From positions 22,783,967-22,847,966 of the forward strand of contig CALNVZ010002974.1 in the NCBI GenBank assembly GCA_940671915.1: a DNA stretch of 64,000 nucleotides. The letters run 5' to 3'. Positions 39,565 to 53,100 of this stretch are shown in pieces. The notes under the pieces were generated by a model. That model saw only the letters and a list, made by a program, of their open reading frames with translations, did not search any database and was not told the origin of the DNA. This DNA is from Paracentrotus lividus. Its lineage: Eukaryota > Echinodermata > Echinoidea > Camarodonta > Echinidae. Position numbers and translations under genes: made by a program. Numbering within the stretch: the first letter of the stretch is position 1; each line of letters begins with the position of its first letter.

Positions 39565-41339
39565 GGTTCTTTACATTTTCAAGAACACCAAGAAACTCCT
39601 AATATAAGACCAAAATGGTTCCCCCGGAGAAACGATCAAAGTACACTTCCACAAACACTTTTTCTAAGAGTTTACATGCAGACCTATTATTAAGTTGCAG
39701 TCTGTTAGTAAAAATCCAGCATTTACATTGGCGTCATTATCCGATAATTTATATGGGCATTCTAAGGGTCTTTAAACGTCGTTAATCATCCATTCCTGCT
39801 CCAGAATATTACTATGACCTTCATCTGAAAGGCATTCCATCCAAATTGTCCCGTGCAATTTCTAAAAAATATCTAAGAATAGAGACATTAACCCTCAGCT
39901 GTTAAATACACGGTGTATTTAATTTCATACTTTATCTGTTTATTGGAGTATCCATTGCTTTAACAAGAAAAGTAGCTAAGTTTGAAGTATCTTCATTGCA
40001 CGTCCTAGATCATATTTCATAATCTGTTCTTGTATAAGAGAATGTTTATCATATTATAGTTGGCTCGAAAAGCATTATATCGAATAAATGATAAATAATC
40101 TTCAGTAAAAAATAATGTAAATGATTGAAAATAAATAAATAATAATGATAACAATAATAACCGATCATCTCGTCCAAGGAAATGTAATACGGTTACTTTC
40201 TGATGTTTACCTGTAAGCAAATTGTTTTATAAAGTATGATATTAATACAAGATATTTTTTAGGATAAAATGAATATAATGATATTCCATTTGCTGGCTAT
40301 GAAGTTTATACCAGTGCTCACCAGGTCAACGCTCATGAATTAGTAATTTGTCTCCAAAAAGTCCTCTCACTTTCACTGCAACCTATTAGTTATGATTTAT
40401 TGATAAGTGCGTCACTGATGACCTCTATTCATTAAATAAAACCGTTGGATGATATCGTATTGCCGATAAGGTCAATAGCTGATTTATGATCATTTGTAAA
40501 ATGGGGAAAAAAAATCAATCGGGGGCGGATCCAAGGAAATAAAATGATCCAACATGTCTAGGGATTGTGTCTCTTTGACATCCATGGCTACGTACAATAG
40601 AAACTGGAGCATTCGAAAGATTTGTAATGAGTAATGTGATGACAAAAGAATAGGTCTATTTCAATATAAATCGATGGTGGTCTTTTCTCGCTTCATCCTC
40701 GAACATGATGACCTATGAAAGTACAGTTCATGAATATGTCGAGTCGACATGCAAACGACTGTTTAAGCATTTTACATTATGATGAAATCCAAAGATTTGG
40801 CGTCGAAAACCCGGAAATTGCTGTATTGTATCATTCTAAATCATTACGTGTGCAGATGTAAAGCAATACGATAACGGCATCTTCTCAAACATCTCAAAAA
40901 GAAAAGAAGTTTAACTCCGCAAGTTTTAAAGTATTGTGGTAGCTGGCGACACAATGCATGTTTTCCTCCTTTGAGCCTGTCAATTCATGTCACATTGTAA
41001 AAATCCAATTAAAGACCCTGGTCGTGTTTTATTTCCGCCTCTTGATCAAGTGAAAAACATACGCCACAAACCTTTGAACGAGGTGGGAGGGAGGAAAAGA
41101 CAGATGCCAATTAAATGAACATGATTCAATCCGACCCTTTGACTCCAAGGTTGTAAATCGAGCCATTGAAGACATTTTCAACAGACAAATGCTCAGGGCA
41201 GAGAATTCACTGGTTTCCAAATTCGGGGTAACCTACAAGTTTCCATAATTCGAAGATGATTGGATTTGAAATGTACTCCTTATGGGGTTCTCCTGGGGGC
41301 GCTAGAAATTCTCGGAATACGAAGAGACAGGGAAAAGCA

Positions 41340-43590
41340 TTATTTTTTTCTGTCGTGTATGAAAAAATGTCCTTTAAAGTTTGATATTCCATCAAACTTA
41401 AAGAATGTAGAAATGTGTTCACATTTACGTCATGTAAGTTCAAAAGTATTTGCATTTATTTTTTAATTATGTCTATGAACTTCTGAAAACCTTGTGTATG
41501 TAAACGAAAATCCATTTTTACCGTGTGTTGTCCTGTCGACAATCTAGAATGTAAATATGTGTCCATATCTACCTTGGATAGTATCTGGAGTATTTCAATA
41601 AACATGTCTTTCTGTCATATGTTTGAAAGTATTACTTATTTGTTCATCTGTCATTTTTGGAAAACAAATCACCATTTTACAATTTTTTGTCCTCTCGACA
41701 CCCGGGAATGTGAAAATATGTCCATATCTAAATAACATCAGAAATATCAAAGAAAATATGTTAATTAGTTCATAACTTCAGAAAGTATTATTTCAGCTCT
41801 CGCGTAGAAAGAAAACAAAAACAAAAACAAAACACCGGTTTGACATTCCAGAAAATAAAATATATCCATACCTATTGAAATGTGATATTCGAAGTATTTT
41901 ATCTAATATCTCAATTACGTCTGTGAACACCGTAAAGAAACAGATCACCCTGAACACATTTTGCGTCCATATCTACCTAAGATAAGATCGGAATTATTTC
42001 AATAAACAAGGCAATTATGTCATAATTTTGAAAGTCTTATTTCAACTATAGAGAATGAAAGTAAAACCTTTTTTTACAGTGTTTTTTCCCCATCGAAATT
42101 TCAGAATGTGAAAATGTGTCCATATCTACCTTAGATAGTATCTGAAGTATTTCAACAAACGTACATTTATCTCTAATAATCAATTAACTTTGAAAGTATT
42201 ATTTCATCTGTCATTTTGGAACAAAATCACCATTTTACAAATCTTTGTCACGTCGACATTCCAGAATGTGAAAATGTGTCCATATCTACCTGAGATAGTA
42301 TCTCGAGTATTTCAGTAAGAGTCTCTATTATGTCAAAAATTGGTGAAAGTATCTTTTCATATTAAATTATGCAAATAAAAAAGATAACCCAGCACAATCT
42401 TTGTGTTAATAACAACCTAAGAAGCGATCCGAAGTATTTCAACAAACATGTCATTTATGTCCATAACTACTAAATGTACTACTTTATCAATAGTATATGA
42501 AAAACTCGTTCTTTTAGAGTTTTTGTCCTTTCGAAATTTAGATTCGAAGTATTTGAATAGAAACCTTAACTACGCGTTTGAAATTCTAAGAGTATAATTA
42601 CATCTATCGTGTATGAGAAAAATAATCTTTGCAGATCTTTATCCTCGAGTGACATTCCAGAATGTGGAAATTAGTCTATATCTTCCTTAGATAGTATTTC
42701 AAATATTTCAATAAACATGCCAATTATTTCATAACTTTGAAATTCCTATTTCAGCTATTGTGAGTGACACTAAAATCACACTTTTAAAGTCTCTTTTTCC
42801 TGTCGAAATCGCAAAATGTGAAAATGAGTCCATATCTTCCTAAGATAGTAAATGAAGTATTTCAATAAGTCTGTCAATTATGTCATAACTTTGAAAATCT
42901 CATTCCATCGATCGTGTATGCAGTAATATCACATTTTTACAGTGTTTTTTTTTCTGTCGAAATTCCAGAATGTACAAATGAGTCCATATCTTCCTAAGAT
43001 AGTAACTGAAGTATTTCAATAAGTATGTCAATTATGTCGTAACTTTAAAAGTCTCATTTTATCGATCGTGTATGCAATAATATCACCATTTCACAGTGTG
43101 TTTCCCGTCTTAATTGCAGGATGTGAAAACTATGTTTATATCTACCTTAGATATTATCTGAAGTATTTCAATAAACATGTCTACTATGTCATAACTTTGA
43201 AAGTGGTATTTCGTGTCTCGTGTTGGGAACAACACCCCAAATTTACAGGGTTTTTTTATCCTGTCGAACTTCAATAAAGAGAAAAGATTTTATATCGTCC
43301 TAAGATAGTATCTGAAGTATTTCAATAAACAAGTTAATAATCAAGTCTTATTTTCATCTGTCGTGTTTGGAACAATATCATTATTTTACAACTCCTTGTC
43401 CTGTCGAAATTCCAGAATTTAAAAGTATATCAATAATAACCTGAGACAGGATCTGAAGTATTTCAATAAACATGTCAATTATGTCATAATTTGTGAAAGT
43501 ATTATTCATTAGTTTTTTGTCCACATTGCATCATGTGATCTGTATCCATATCTACCTGACATAGGATCTCACGTATTTTATTGAACTTGC
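41340..43590. repeat. degenerate tandem array, about 154-bp unit, about 15 units
   Basis: The unit runs roughly: GTCCTGTCGAAATTCCAGAA, TGTGAAAATGTGTCCATATC, TACCTTAGATAGTATCTGAA, GTATTTCAATAAACATGTCA, ATTATGTCATAACTTTGAAA, GTATTATTTCATCTGTCGTG, then CACCATTTTACAGTG. Landmark positions of the TCCATATCT word or its equivalent are about 41562, 41721, 41865, 41966, 42119, 42279, 42406, 42675, 42829, 42983, 43135, 43289, 43429 and 43544. Spacing is mostly 152-160, with some shortened units and one poorly conserved unit near 42540. No shared open frame runs through the units. It is a local satellite-like array inside the candidate intron 2. Confidence 0.85.
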
Positions 43591-46536
43591 AAACTTATAG
43601 TATACAACGAAAGATCGAACCATTGTTATTGAATAATGTCATTCAGCGAAATCTCGAATTATACATTTTGCTATCAAGGGAAAATACCTGTGTGATATTT
43701 GTATGAATTTTGTAATCAGTTAATTAAGGGAAATTATGTAAGACAAACACAAATCATAAGATTCTTCTAGATCAACTAAAGTAAACTAACTTCATATACA
43801 TTTTGTTCACTATCAATTAAAACTAATAGATGTCAAATACATTAATAGATTTTCTAAATATCTAGGTTCATATTAAAATAAAATAAAATACTTGAAGAGA
43901 CTCCATGTATTAAAGGAAAATGTATAACACAACCTCAAATTAAAATAACAAATGTTGCGATTCATGACAGGGGTACTCGTAAAACACTTATCAGTAAAAT
44001 AGATTTGGAACACTAAGTTATTTATAAAGCTAGATATATTCAGTAAATCTCTGTTTTGAAGGTAACCATTGTTTTTTTGCTCATTTTCTTCTCAAATTCT
44101 GCTATGAATCTTCCAAAAATTGGCTTTCTTTTTTTCATTCGAAGCAACACTTTAATCGATTCTAGCCTGCATCTTAACAGTTCCATCAACACGAGTTCAT
44201 CACACATCATTTTTCTCATATTAGTACTTTAAAAAAAAAGTTTCATTCAATATAGTACTACCCCTTTGTTAACTTGACATCAATTTTGATTTAAGGTCAG
44301 TCATATCCATGTTGCATCCTTGAGTAATTGGAACACTTTGATACCCTTCTTCTACTTTTTTTTCCTCAATATTTCCCGATTGTTTATGTGCGCCCATGGT
44401 TTTTCTATTACGTGCCCTTTATTGATCCATCGAATTTTATTTTTGTTCTCCATGGATGAGGTGTTCTAAGAAGAGGCCCCGTTGTATTCTACAACCTTTA
44501 TCAATCTTACAATCATTTAATTTTCTGAAATTTTCTATTCCTCTTTCGCCGCCACATCGCGGTTGTTTCACCTTCTTTAACGAAATCAAATCATGACACT
44601 TACTCTGTGAATGGAATTCCCACACCGTAATCGTCCAAACAAGAATGTATTTGTAAGGTCACCCTACTTGTTCTTTTGTATTTGCATCGTGTACTTGCAA
44701 ATTAACTTTGCCCATGATCTTGAAACTGTAATTAAATTACGCGAAAAGAAATGGGTTTGGCCGTTTTTGATTGAGTTGTTGACATGGTTGAGAGCCACAG
44801 AAAGATTCTTTCAGAAATTTCCGAAAGCCCTTTAGTGACAAAAAGAAAAATTGTAAGTTCCCTCTTTATTTCCTTTTGATAGCTTTGCTAGTGATGAGAA
44901 CGCAACCTGACTGGGTAAGACATACTATGGTCATATTTGTTTCCCTTCCGATTAACGATGCATTATTCCTCTTATTATACGTGCTTTATAATTGCATTGG
45001 GAATGTGACAAGTAGAACAACAAATTCGAATCTGTAAAAGACATGTTCGTATTTCAATCCCAGGACATTTACCACAAAAAAAAAAGGTGTAGCTTGTAGA
45101 TTAGGGTTAAGGTTTTTCGCTAGGTAAAAGTTGTGCATGTGTCATATTTATGTTCGTTATTGGAAACCTCAACTGAATTTTAATACAAAATGGCAATAGC
45201 TTTCATGTATTTCTTTGTAGATTAATTATGAATAACTTAAAAAAGGGTGGATGAATCCAGTCCCGAATGAGTTAGCTAATAAATTTAGCGAAATGGCAAC
45301 TGGAAGAATCATCTCCAATAGGGGAACGGGAGAAGGCAGTAGGGGAAAAGCTCACAACGTTTATACATATGTACAATTATAGGCACAAGTTATATTTCAG
45401 TATATTATTATATCTATCCATTTTTTGATAATCTGTGGTAATTGATTTGAGCCCTTGGGTTATTTATAGCTCCTGCAATGATAATTGTTGATTGCGTTCG
45501 ACAATAATTGAGCTTTCACAATTAAAAAACAGGCGAGGCGTTACTTCAGGTTAAGGACACACCAGTCCTATTCCAAAAATGATTTCATATTTTGACGGCT
45601 TTAGTATAGTTAATTTGATGTCAAAGTCACGTATACTATAATTGGGATTTATTGAAGATTCATCTCTAATGGACGCGTTGTATGCGTAGTTAAATAATAT
45701 AGATTTGTTTTTCTTTTCATTAAGCAAAAATCATGATAAAATTGCATCATATCGCCATGCTCTTTGGAGTGAAATATCTTTCGTTTATTCAAGAAAGAAA
45801 TACGCAAGTAGTGTTTTTAAAATGCAGAAATGTTAGGAATGTTTTCCTCTAATAAAAGAAAAGATTGCTCATTATATTAAATTTGATTGTTATCGTTTGA
45901 AATGAGAAAGCGGTTACTGATCACTTTTTTCTATCATTGAAATGAATTCACGGAAAAGAGCACTTTTATTGATTGTTTCGCAGTTCTATATTGTTGAAAG
46001 CTCAAGACGCAAGACCGATTTCATTTTGTGCTTGAATTCGAAATGGTTGGTCAAGACTCTTATCTTATATAGAAATTCTCATATTAGTATTTGTTTGTAA
46101 CGCTCTTTTAATAGTATAATTATTAACTTAAATCGAATTTCAAATTACATATTGTCTGATATCCTCTTCTAATATAATTCAAAGGGATACTTCGCGAATA
46201 TCATACAAAGCTCGTATAATGACCAATTCTTCGTAATCAAGTGAAGTAATTTTGTTTGCACACGTTCGATAAATGTTGATCTTTCTCATCATTATGTTGG
46301 TTGTGATGGACGATAATAAGGCCATTAACAGAAAAGTACTCCCTGTATAATAAGGGACTCTCAATCCCCGGGTTAATGTGTTCCCACCTTCTCAAAGTTG
46401 TCCGTGTAGGGATAATATACCCGACCGTATAAAAATGTTTCCTGAAGTCATATAAAGTCAGTGAGTGAGCTGGAAGGCAAAAAGTAGGCGATTAATCAGA
46501 CACTTTAATTTCCGATATTAGTTTTGTGGGGTAATT

Positions 46537-46562
<26 letters not shown>
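46537..46562. repeat. TC microsatellite
   Basis: Uninterrupted TC tract. A shorter CT-rich tract lies at about 47845-47870. Confidence 0.9.
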
Positions 46563-46568
<6 letters not shown>

Positions 46569-47339
46569 TGAGTATCTTCTCCTCCGACCTTCTCTCTTCC
46601 TCCCTATCCCATTTCTTCTTCGTTATTTCCCTGATCTTTTTTTTTTTACGAGAACTCTGATCGGGAAAGTAATTCTCTGATTTCCGTTACAAATCTTCAT
46701 CATGAATGCTGTCCTTAAGCAATCATATTAAATTCTAGGTAAGAATCTATTCGAATGTGACGTATAATTCTCGTTGTAGTTGATTTTTTTTTTTTTTTGG
46801 AACACCTTATTTGTTTTTCTTTATATTACTATCCATGTCGAATAATAACTCCCACACCCAAAATCACTATCTATACATCATCGGCTTTATATCTTGGAAT
46901 ACAGATTTTATATCCGATAAACTAATTTGGTCAGGCATCCAGGGCAAGCTAGTCAATAGGTCTTCAAGCTCTGGGGAATATTTTTATTCTCATTATCCTC
47001 TTACCTCAAATCCACGACTCTATAATCTCTTTATCAATTCTATCTGGTCGCCAGATTAAGATTAAGGTGTCGTTGACGGAGAGAAATTATATTCGTTTGA
47101 AATTTCCATTGGAAGTATATTCGTATTTCTTGCAATTACGTAGAATTCTGTTTCAAAAACAAGTAAGGAACATAATGGCTATCTCTTTACTGAAAAGGGA
47201 ATGTGTTAATGTCCCATTATGCTATGTTCATATTTTTTTTTTAAATCCGAATCAAGCTTTGCTGAACGACAATTAGATTCTAGATTCGATTATGAAGTCT
47301 ATGAGCGCACGCTCAAACATACTGCTTTTAACGTTGGTA

Positions 47340-47720
47340 TGTAGTTATTCAAACTGCAGGGTGGTCCAGGAATATTTCGCCTACTTTATAGTAATCAATA
47401 TTCACCATGCATTGACGGGATTGAAAGTGCTGTAGTCCTTGATCAAAGGCTACGCCACGCGCCTTACCCTTCACGAAGTACCACTTAAAAGGTAACATTA
47501 TACAGCCCGAGGAGGTATTCATGTCATAAATGGTGGCATGTCATACGGAAAATTCGCCAATTTGTCCAGCCGATAGTGTAAATTCTACGGGTTCATGATA
47601 TTTGCAGCTTGGGTGGATTATTTACGGAAATAGTTCGCTCGACCACTTCATGTAAACAGCTCGCATTGTAAAGTCCTTCATTATCATTCTTCGAGCAATT
47701 TTCAACATGAACAGAGAATT
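47340..47720. promoter_or_regulatory. candidate non-coding regulatory island
   Basis: This island is less AT-rich than its neighbours, has no open frame of note and is free of repeats. It holds CCTTGATCAAAGG (about 47438-47450), which contains a TCAAAGG core of the TCF/LEF type and a near-symmetric partner. Calling it regulatory is inference from composition and one motif only. Confidence 0.2.
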
Positions 47721-49314
47721 TCGATGACATTGGGGAAAATTTATCGCCAATGAACTTCTATGCACTCTCATCTTTCTCCCTCTCTGCATGTTTCGCATTT
47801 ATCTAAAACCGTTATCCAATTTTTCTTGTTCTTGTCCCCATCCATCTCTCTCCCTCTCTCTCTCTCTCGCTGTCCATCTCACTTTTTGTCATTCAGAAAA
47901 GTCTGTTTGGCAATTTTATGACGCTTTCCATCAATGTATTTGGTTCTGCGTATGCTTTAAAGGAATGTGATATTGAATTTATTCGGTTCTGTTACTTCGC
48001 TCAAAATACACTTTTCTTAAAGAAAGCAAATATTGGGAGTACTTAGATTTCATTCACATAATCCTTTCACTACTTTTCTTTGAAAGTTTGAGCTAAAATG
48101 CAATCGCATTGCTTACACGAAGGAATTTGAAAAGAGATTTGCTGTATAATCACTTGTCAATTTATCGCGTATATAAAAATGATGAATGACAATAACTCCC
48201 TATGATATTTTTTCTTGGTTAAATAAACATATACTTTAACTAAAGGTCTGCTTATCATGGCATTTCACATAATATTGTTAGCACAATTTCAGTTTAAATA
48301 TATGTTCCAATCCCATTATGGTTACGTAGTAGTGGATAAAAAACCAAAACAAATATTTCATCTCATAAAACAATTTTTTTTAATTATTAGAAAAACTACA
48401 ATAGCTAAGGTTCAGTTGAATTCGTTTTCTGGTCTGGTTTTGAATAAGCTCTTAGCATTGCATAATGTAAGCACTTTGATTCTTTGCAGACACGGTTGTT
48501 GTTTGCTCTCCGTAATTGACTTTGTTAGTGTGGTAAAACAGGAGCAAACGTTGAGAGCGCAATTCCTCGCGTTGATATCGATTCATAAGTTGAAATGAAA
48601 AAAAAAAAAAAAATCCCCAGAACAGGGAACCAAAATTTAAAAGAAAAGGTGTGTAACTATTTAAATACATGCGGGGTCACAGAACTAACCAGGTAAGATG
48701 AAATCGATGTATGCAGTGATCCTACGAAATTTCAGCGGAAGAAAACTATAAATTATGAATAAGTATTGACGTCATAAAAATGAACAATCAATAATTTATT
48801 CTGTGAATTGTCCGTTATGAAAACAAAGTCAGGAACCTTTTTTTATGCAACAATTAAGTAAATAGTCGATATCTATCAGCACTCCATAATTCCTCTTTAC
48901 TCACGGGCTATTTATCATGGATAGATATTATGGAGGGATTGAACATTGCTTGTAAAATGTAATCTTAAATGTTGTATTAATGTTTTATGATAATACACGT
49001 AGTAGCTCATTCAAAATATATATATACCTAATTTAATTCATACAAAGTTATTATTTTAAAAGCAAAATATCATTGATTTCGCAGAGTTTAAGCTTTGGTA
49101 AGTTGTCAAATAACCCTGAAGTAGTAAACTGTAGCTACAATGAAATTAGAGATGATGCCTCATCTAGGACATAACATACAACAATGTTTACATTAATTTT
49201 GGTGTTTGTTATAACAAAAAACAACAACACACAGTTATTGTAATATATTTATTTATCTGTTATCAATTCAGCAATTACAAAATTCAATAACAATTGTGTT
49301 TTTATTCCCCACAG

Positions 49315-49400
49315 ACACAGCAGAAACCGGAGAAAGTTGGAACAATTAGTACACAACAACAACTTGGATCTTTCAGATATCTTAAGGGCAATTCAAAGAG
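49315..49400 (+). CDS. candidate secreted-peptide gene, exon 3
   Basis: The 86-base exon lies between a strong acceptor (TTTTTATTCCCCACAG) and a near-consensus donor (AAGAG|GTAAGA). In the frame that continues into the last exon it encodes HSRNRRKLEQLVHNNN followed by LDLSDILRAIQR, a charged, probably helical segment with RNRR as a possible dibasic cleavage site. The first base completes a codon begun in the previous exon, so that exon must leave two bases over. A second frame is also open (TQQKPEKVGTISTQQQ...) and stops just inside the next exon, but it looks less protein-like. Splice-site quality makes this one of the better exon calls in the window. The linkage to exon 2 is less sure. Confidence 0.55.
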
Positions 49401-52004
49401 GTAAGAATGGATAAAAGACCTCGTCTGTGTTGTACAATAAAGAAGTTGAATAATTATAACCTACTAAAGGGTAAATCGTACATATTATCATGATTGTACG
49501 CAGTGATTTTAGTGTTACGTTTACTTAAATTTGATATATCTAAAATATTTGCCAAACCATATCACGTTTTATTCAGTGGTTTGTATTATTAATATATTGT
49601 TATCAAAAAAACGAAAAATATAAACAGGCTACAAAATCGCAAAATGAACAAACCAAATAATTGCAAAAATCTGTAGAACTGGAAAAATAGCCCATATCAA
49701 GACATTTATATACTGATATAATTTTTTTAGTATAGAAATTAATATTAAAAAAAATCAATTAATGTGAGTCCCAAGTTTATGGTTTTGATTAATTCTAATA
49801 ACATAATGCAAATTTAAAATTATGTTACAGCATGGAAAGTCCCCACAATAAAAAAAAAATTAAAAGGCACCCTTTTACCTTTTCATTTTGCAGAAATAAG
49901 ATGAAGCCAACCCCTTAAACAAGTTCCCATTACCTCCAAAATTTTGCATAATGCCTTTTTTTCTTATTTTTTTTTCAACTGTACATGATATTGAGAGATG
50001 AATAGGTGATGGTATTTACTTAAATAGGTCAACGTTTTCGCAGCCATCATTAAATTCACTATAACAAACCAATAGACATTTTCATACCAAGGTAATTTTA
50101 ATCAGCAACTCCATTTGCAGCGTTTGTTTACCATTTCGCCAAATCATGTTTATTGTTTTATTGTCATCATTGTCAATATATTATTGTCAGACCAAAGATA
50201 TTGTATTGTAATGTCATTTATATCTTTGACCTAGATATTCATTCGATAAACCTTGAAACTAATCGTGTTTTATGAGGCTTTTGATCATTAGGTAAATCAA
50301 TCAAACCTAATTTTGTTATCCCGCGGCTACGCAGACAATCTGCCCATGAATTGAAACTAATTGTATTTAGCAAACATTTTCGCATTCATATCTTTGTTGT
50401 GGAATAATGAATTTGATCTTGAAAATGATATGACTAGCGTACAGCAGAATGTCGGAGTCTTCGTCCTCACTTGCTTCCTCTATCATTCAAAGAAAACGGA
50501 AAATGCAAGTTCATAGAAACAACGCCATTTAAATATGACTGTTAAATATGACAATTTCCTAATTTACCTCCATAATAATGGATATCATGTCCTTCAATAG
50601 TCACGTTTTTCCCCATTCTGTAGGAAAGTGAATTTTGGAATTCATTTTATGTGAATGTGAAATGATGAAATAAAAAAATTACAGTCATATAAACAATAGT
50701 GCAAAATATCACAATAATTTAAAAAAATGCATGAGCAAAAATTTAGTAAAATGCAACTACTTACTTTATGAATACGGCCCATTATCTTTTGGGGTTATCC
50801 GTCCGTTCTTACGTTCATCTTCCCCCTTACCGCGTTATTTTTATTTAGATATGAACTTAAAACTTCAAGACAGTATGTATCACTGTAGGAAGACGATCTG
50901 ATTTTCTTTTGGGGGGATTCGTATATCGAAATATCTCAAGAACCATGTCAAATATGAACTTCGAACTTGTAGAGATATTTCAGTATATATATGACCAAAG
51001 GTAGACCATGTAATTAGATTTTGCAGGCGGTTAAAGTCAAAGATCAAAACTCATGAAATTATAGGTATAACATGTGCCAGGGTTATCGCAATATCATAAG
51101 AACCATTTCAACTTGATGACAGTGTGTATAAGCAAAATAAGACGATGTGATTAAAACTTTGAGTCCGTGGGTTAAAGATCAAGGGGTAATGTCCAGGACG
51201 TGTCTTGTTATTGCGATATATTAAAAAAAATACAAGAGATATTAACTTCAAACATGGCAATAGTGTGTATCACTGTAGGTAGGCAATCTGATCAGATTTT
51301 TGAATTTTGAATGTAAAAGGTCAAGGATAAGAGAGGTCAACCGATATAATTTTAGGTATTGGTCTTATAGTCTTCACGATCTTTCAATAGGTACTTGAGA
51401 ATTTGACTCAAAATATAATGATAGTTTGTATCGGAATAAGAAGATGATGAAAGGATTAGATTTTAGGGTCAAGGGTCAGACAGCTCATTTATTCAAAGTT
51501 TTGGTTTGAAAGAGGGGTCGGTTTATATATCAGGCAAGTTTTTAACATCCATCACAGGATAACGAAGTTTAAAAATTGATTTTGTGACGTCACTTTCGAG
51601 CTCCACTCCTATAACTTGATGGTTCTAGATGTATTTCATAGACCCAGGTATATGAATATGGACTAGATGATGTATAGAATGCACAAGTAATATACTTAAT
51701 TTAGTTATTTTTTTATATTTCTAACCGATCACTTCTAGGGTGGATTATGCAGAAGGCATATAAAAGAGGCAGTCATATTTGCCTTGTCTGTTTGTTTTTA
51801 TTGGCTTCTGGTGAAGAAATAGACCCTATGATCATTCTGTGTATACGAGCTCACGTTATGTCAGTTTTCTTGTGACCTAATTGTCTAATAAAAATGCATT
51901 TACCCTGCAGACTTTTCGTCCATTTTAATGACATTCTTCCACGTACAATGTCATGAATACGTATCTAATTACACTATGAATCATTTTCTCTTTGATTTCT
52001 ACAG
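49401..52004 (+). other. candidate intron 3
   Basis: Intron of 2604 bases with GTAAGA donor and TCTCTTTGATTTCTACAG acceptor. It contains a degenerate tandem repeat (about 50790-51530). No other exon is seen. Confidence 0.5.
50790..51530. repeat. degenerate tandem repeat, unit about 130-160 bp
   Basis: Repeated words are ATATCTCAAGAACC or its variants (about 50931, 51091, 51219, 51370), 'AACTTCAAAC/TTG', 'GTGTGTATCACTGTAGG', 'AGACGATCTGATTAGATTTT' and 'GGGTCAAAGATCAAGG'. Together they form about four to five diverged units. Repeats of this wording are widespread in introns of marine invertebrates. It is non-coding. Confidence 0.65.
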
Positions 52005-52042
52005 GTAAAGGATTACCATGGAATACAGGGCAATCACCATAA
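52005..52042 (+). CDS. candidate secreted-peptide gene, exon 4 (C-terminus and stop)
   Basis: The acceptor TTTGATTTCTACAG ends at 52004. Joined to exon 3 across the codon G|GT, the frame reads GKGLPWNTGQSP and stops at TAA (52040-52042). The short coding end plus a following untranslated region fits a terminal exon. Together with exons 1-3 the product would be about 89 residues, without cysteines outside the signal region, as expected for a small prepropeptide. The GK just after the exon-3 arginines could belong to a processing or amidation site (RGK), but this is speculation. Confidence 0.5.
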
Positions 52043-53100
52043 TGTCGGCTTGTTCTATCAGTTAGCTTTTTGTTAGTCCTTCGGTGCGTCCCACCCGTCC
52101 ACTTTGGCCCTTCGAAGACACCATAGTGCTGGAAAAAAAAAAAACCTTCTTGGAAAAACTATCCGTTTTTATGAGGTTTAGTTCAGTTTAATCATTACAT
52201 CCACTTTTATTTAAGTATTAGTAGAAATTTCCTCGAATTCCACCAAATTCGTCTGAGTCATGCAAAAAGTGGGATCTGTTATATCAATTGTTGTGTTTTG
52301 GGCACTTATGGATATGTAGAACAATTATGTGACCGATACTGGTGTCATAATTTCATTAATGATAACGACAAATTATATTATGTCATTTTCTTGAGGAGAT
52401 GTTATTGAAAACAAAGAACGTAAGGGCTGTTAGAATTGCAATATTTCTCAATCAGGTGCTTGTTCAATTAAAAATATCAAAAGTTGTTGGCAAAGGTTGA
52501 TGAGTTTTTAGTTCGATGTAAAGTAGAGTCAGATTGTTCAGCTTTATAGAGCATAGACCAATCCTGTGTTGGAATCGCTCTATGAAATATAGTGGAGACC
52601 GTTTGTACAAATATTGAAAACCCAGTCTATGTGATGATTGGGTGAATGTTCATGATAGTAACTGTTAAGTTAGTGCACGCAATTGTGCCAAAGAGGCATT
52701 ATACGCTCGAAGTATTATACTTCCGGATTTAAACAAGCTATAAATTTTAAGAAGGGATAATTAAATTTATACTGTAAAATAGGATAAAATTCTGTATGAA
52801 TGATCTTTTGGCATTAGAAGTATTTTGAGAACTGATCATTTCACAGTAGCGTATATTTGTTTATGACTAAGAATGCGAGTTTCATTGTTACTATAATTGT
52901 TTCAGTTCTCCAGAATGTTACATCTTCAAATTGGGGTTGTGCTAAAAGCGTCCCTGTATTATAATAGATAGGCATAGAGCCGTATCAGTACGAATCGAAA
53001 GTATATTATATCTTTATTACAGGTAAATATTTAAACAGGTGATATTATCGCTTTAACTTTGAACTGGTTATTGATTTTAATAAAATGCTCAAAACAAATG
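52043..53100 (+). other. candidate 3' UTR, end uncertain
   Basis: Sequence downstream of the proposed stop. The first AATAAA lies at 53079-53084, with later ones at 54596 and 54836, so the end given is only a guess. An internal genomic A-run at about 52131-52143 is not by itself evidence of a processed copy. Confidence 0.25.

Larger units (their letters stand above)
33333..49314 (+). other. candidate intron 2, no other gene firmly seen
   Basis: Proposed intron of about 16 kb, acceptor TTTTTATTCCCCACAG. It carries microsatellites, a tandem array of about 154-bp units, and islands of higher GC (33340-33700, 34010-34240, 38680-39030, 47340-47720) without supported exons. The phase conflict between the better exon-2 donor and exon 3 leaves room for one undetected small exon here with length 1 modulo 3. 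Confidence 0.35.
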
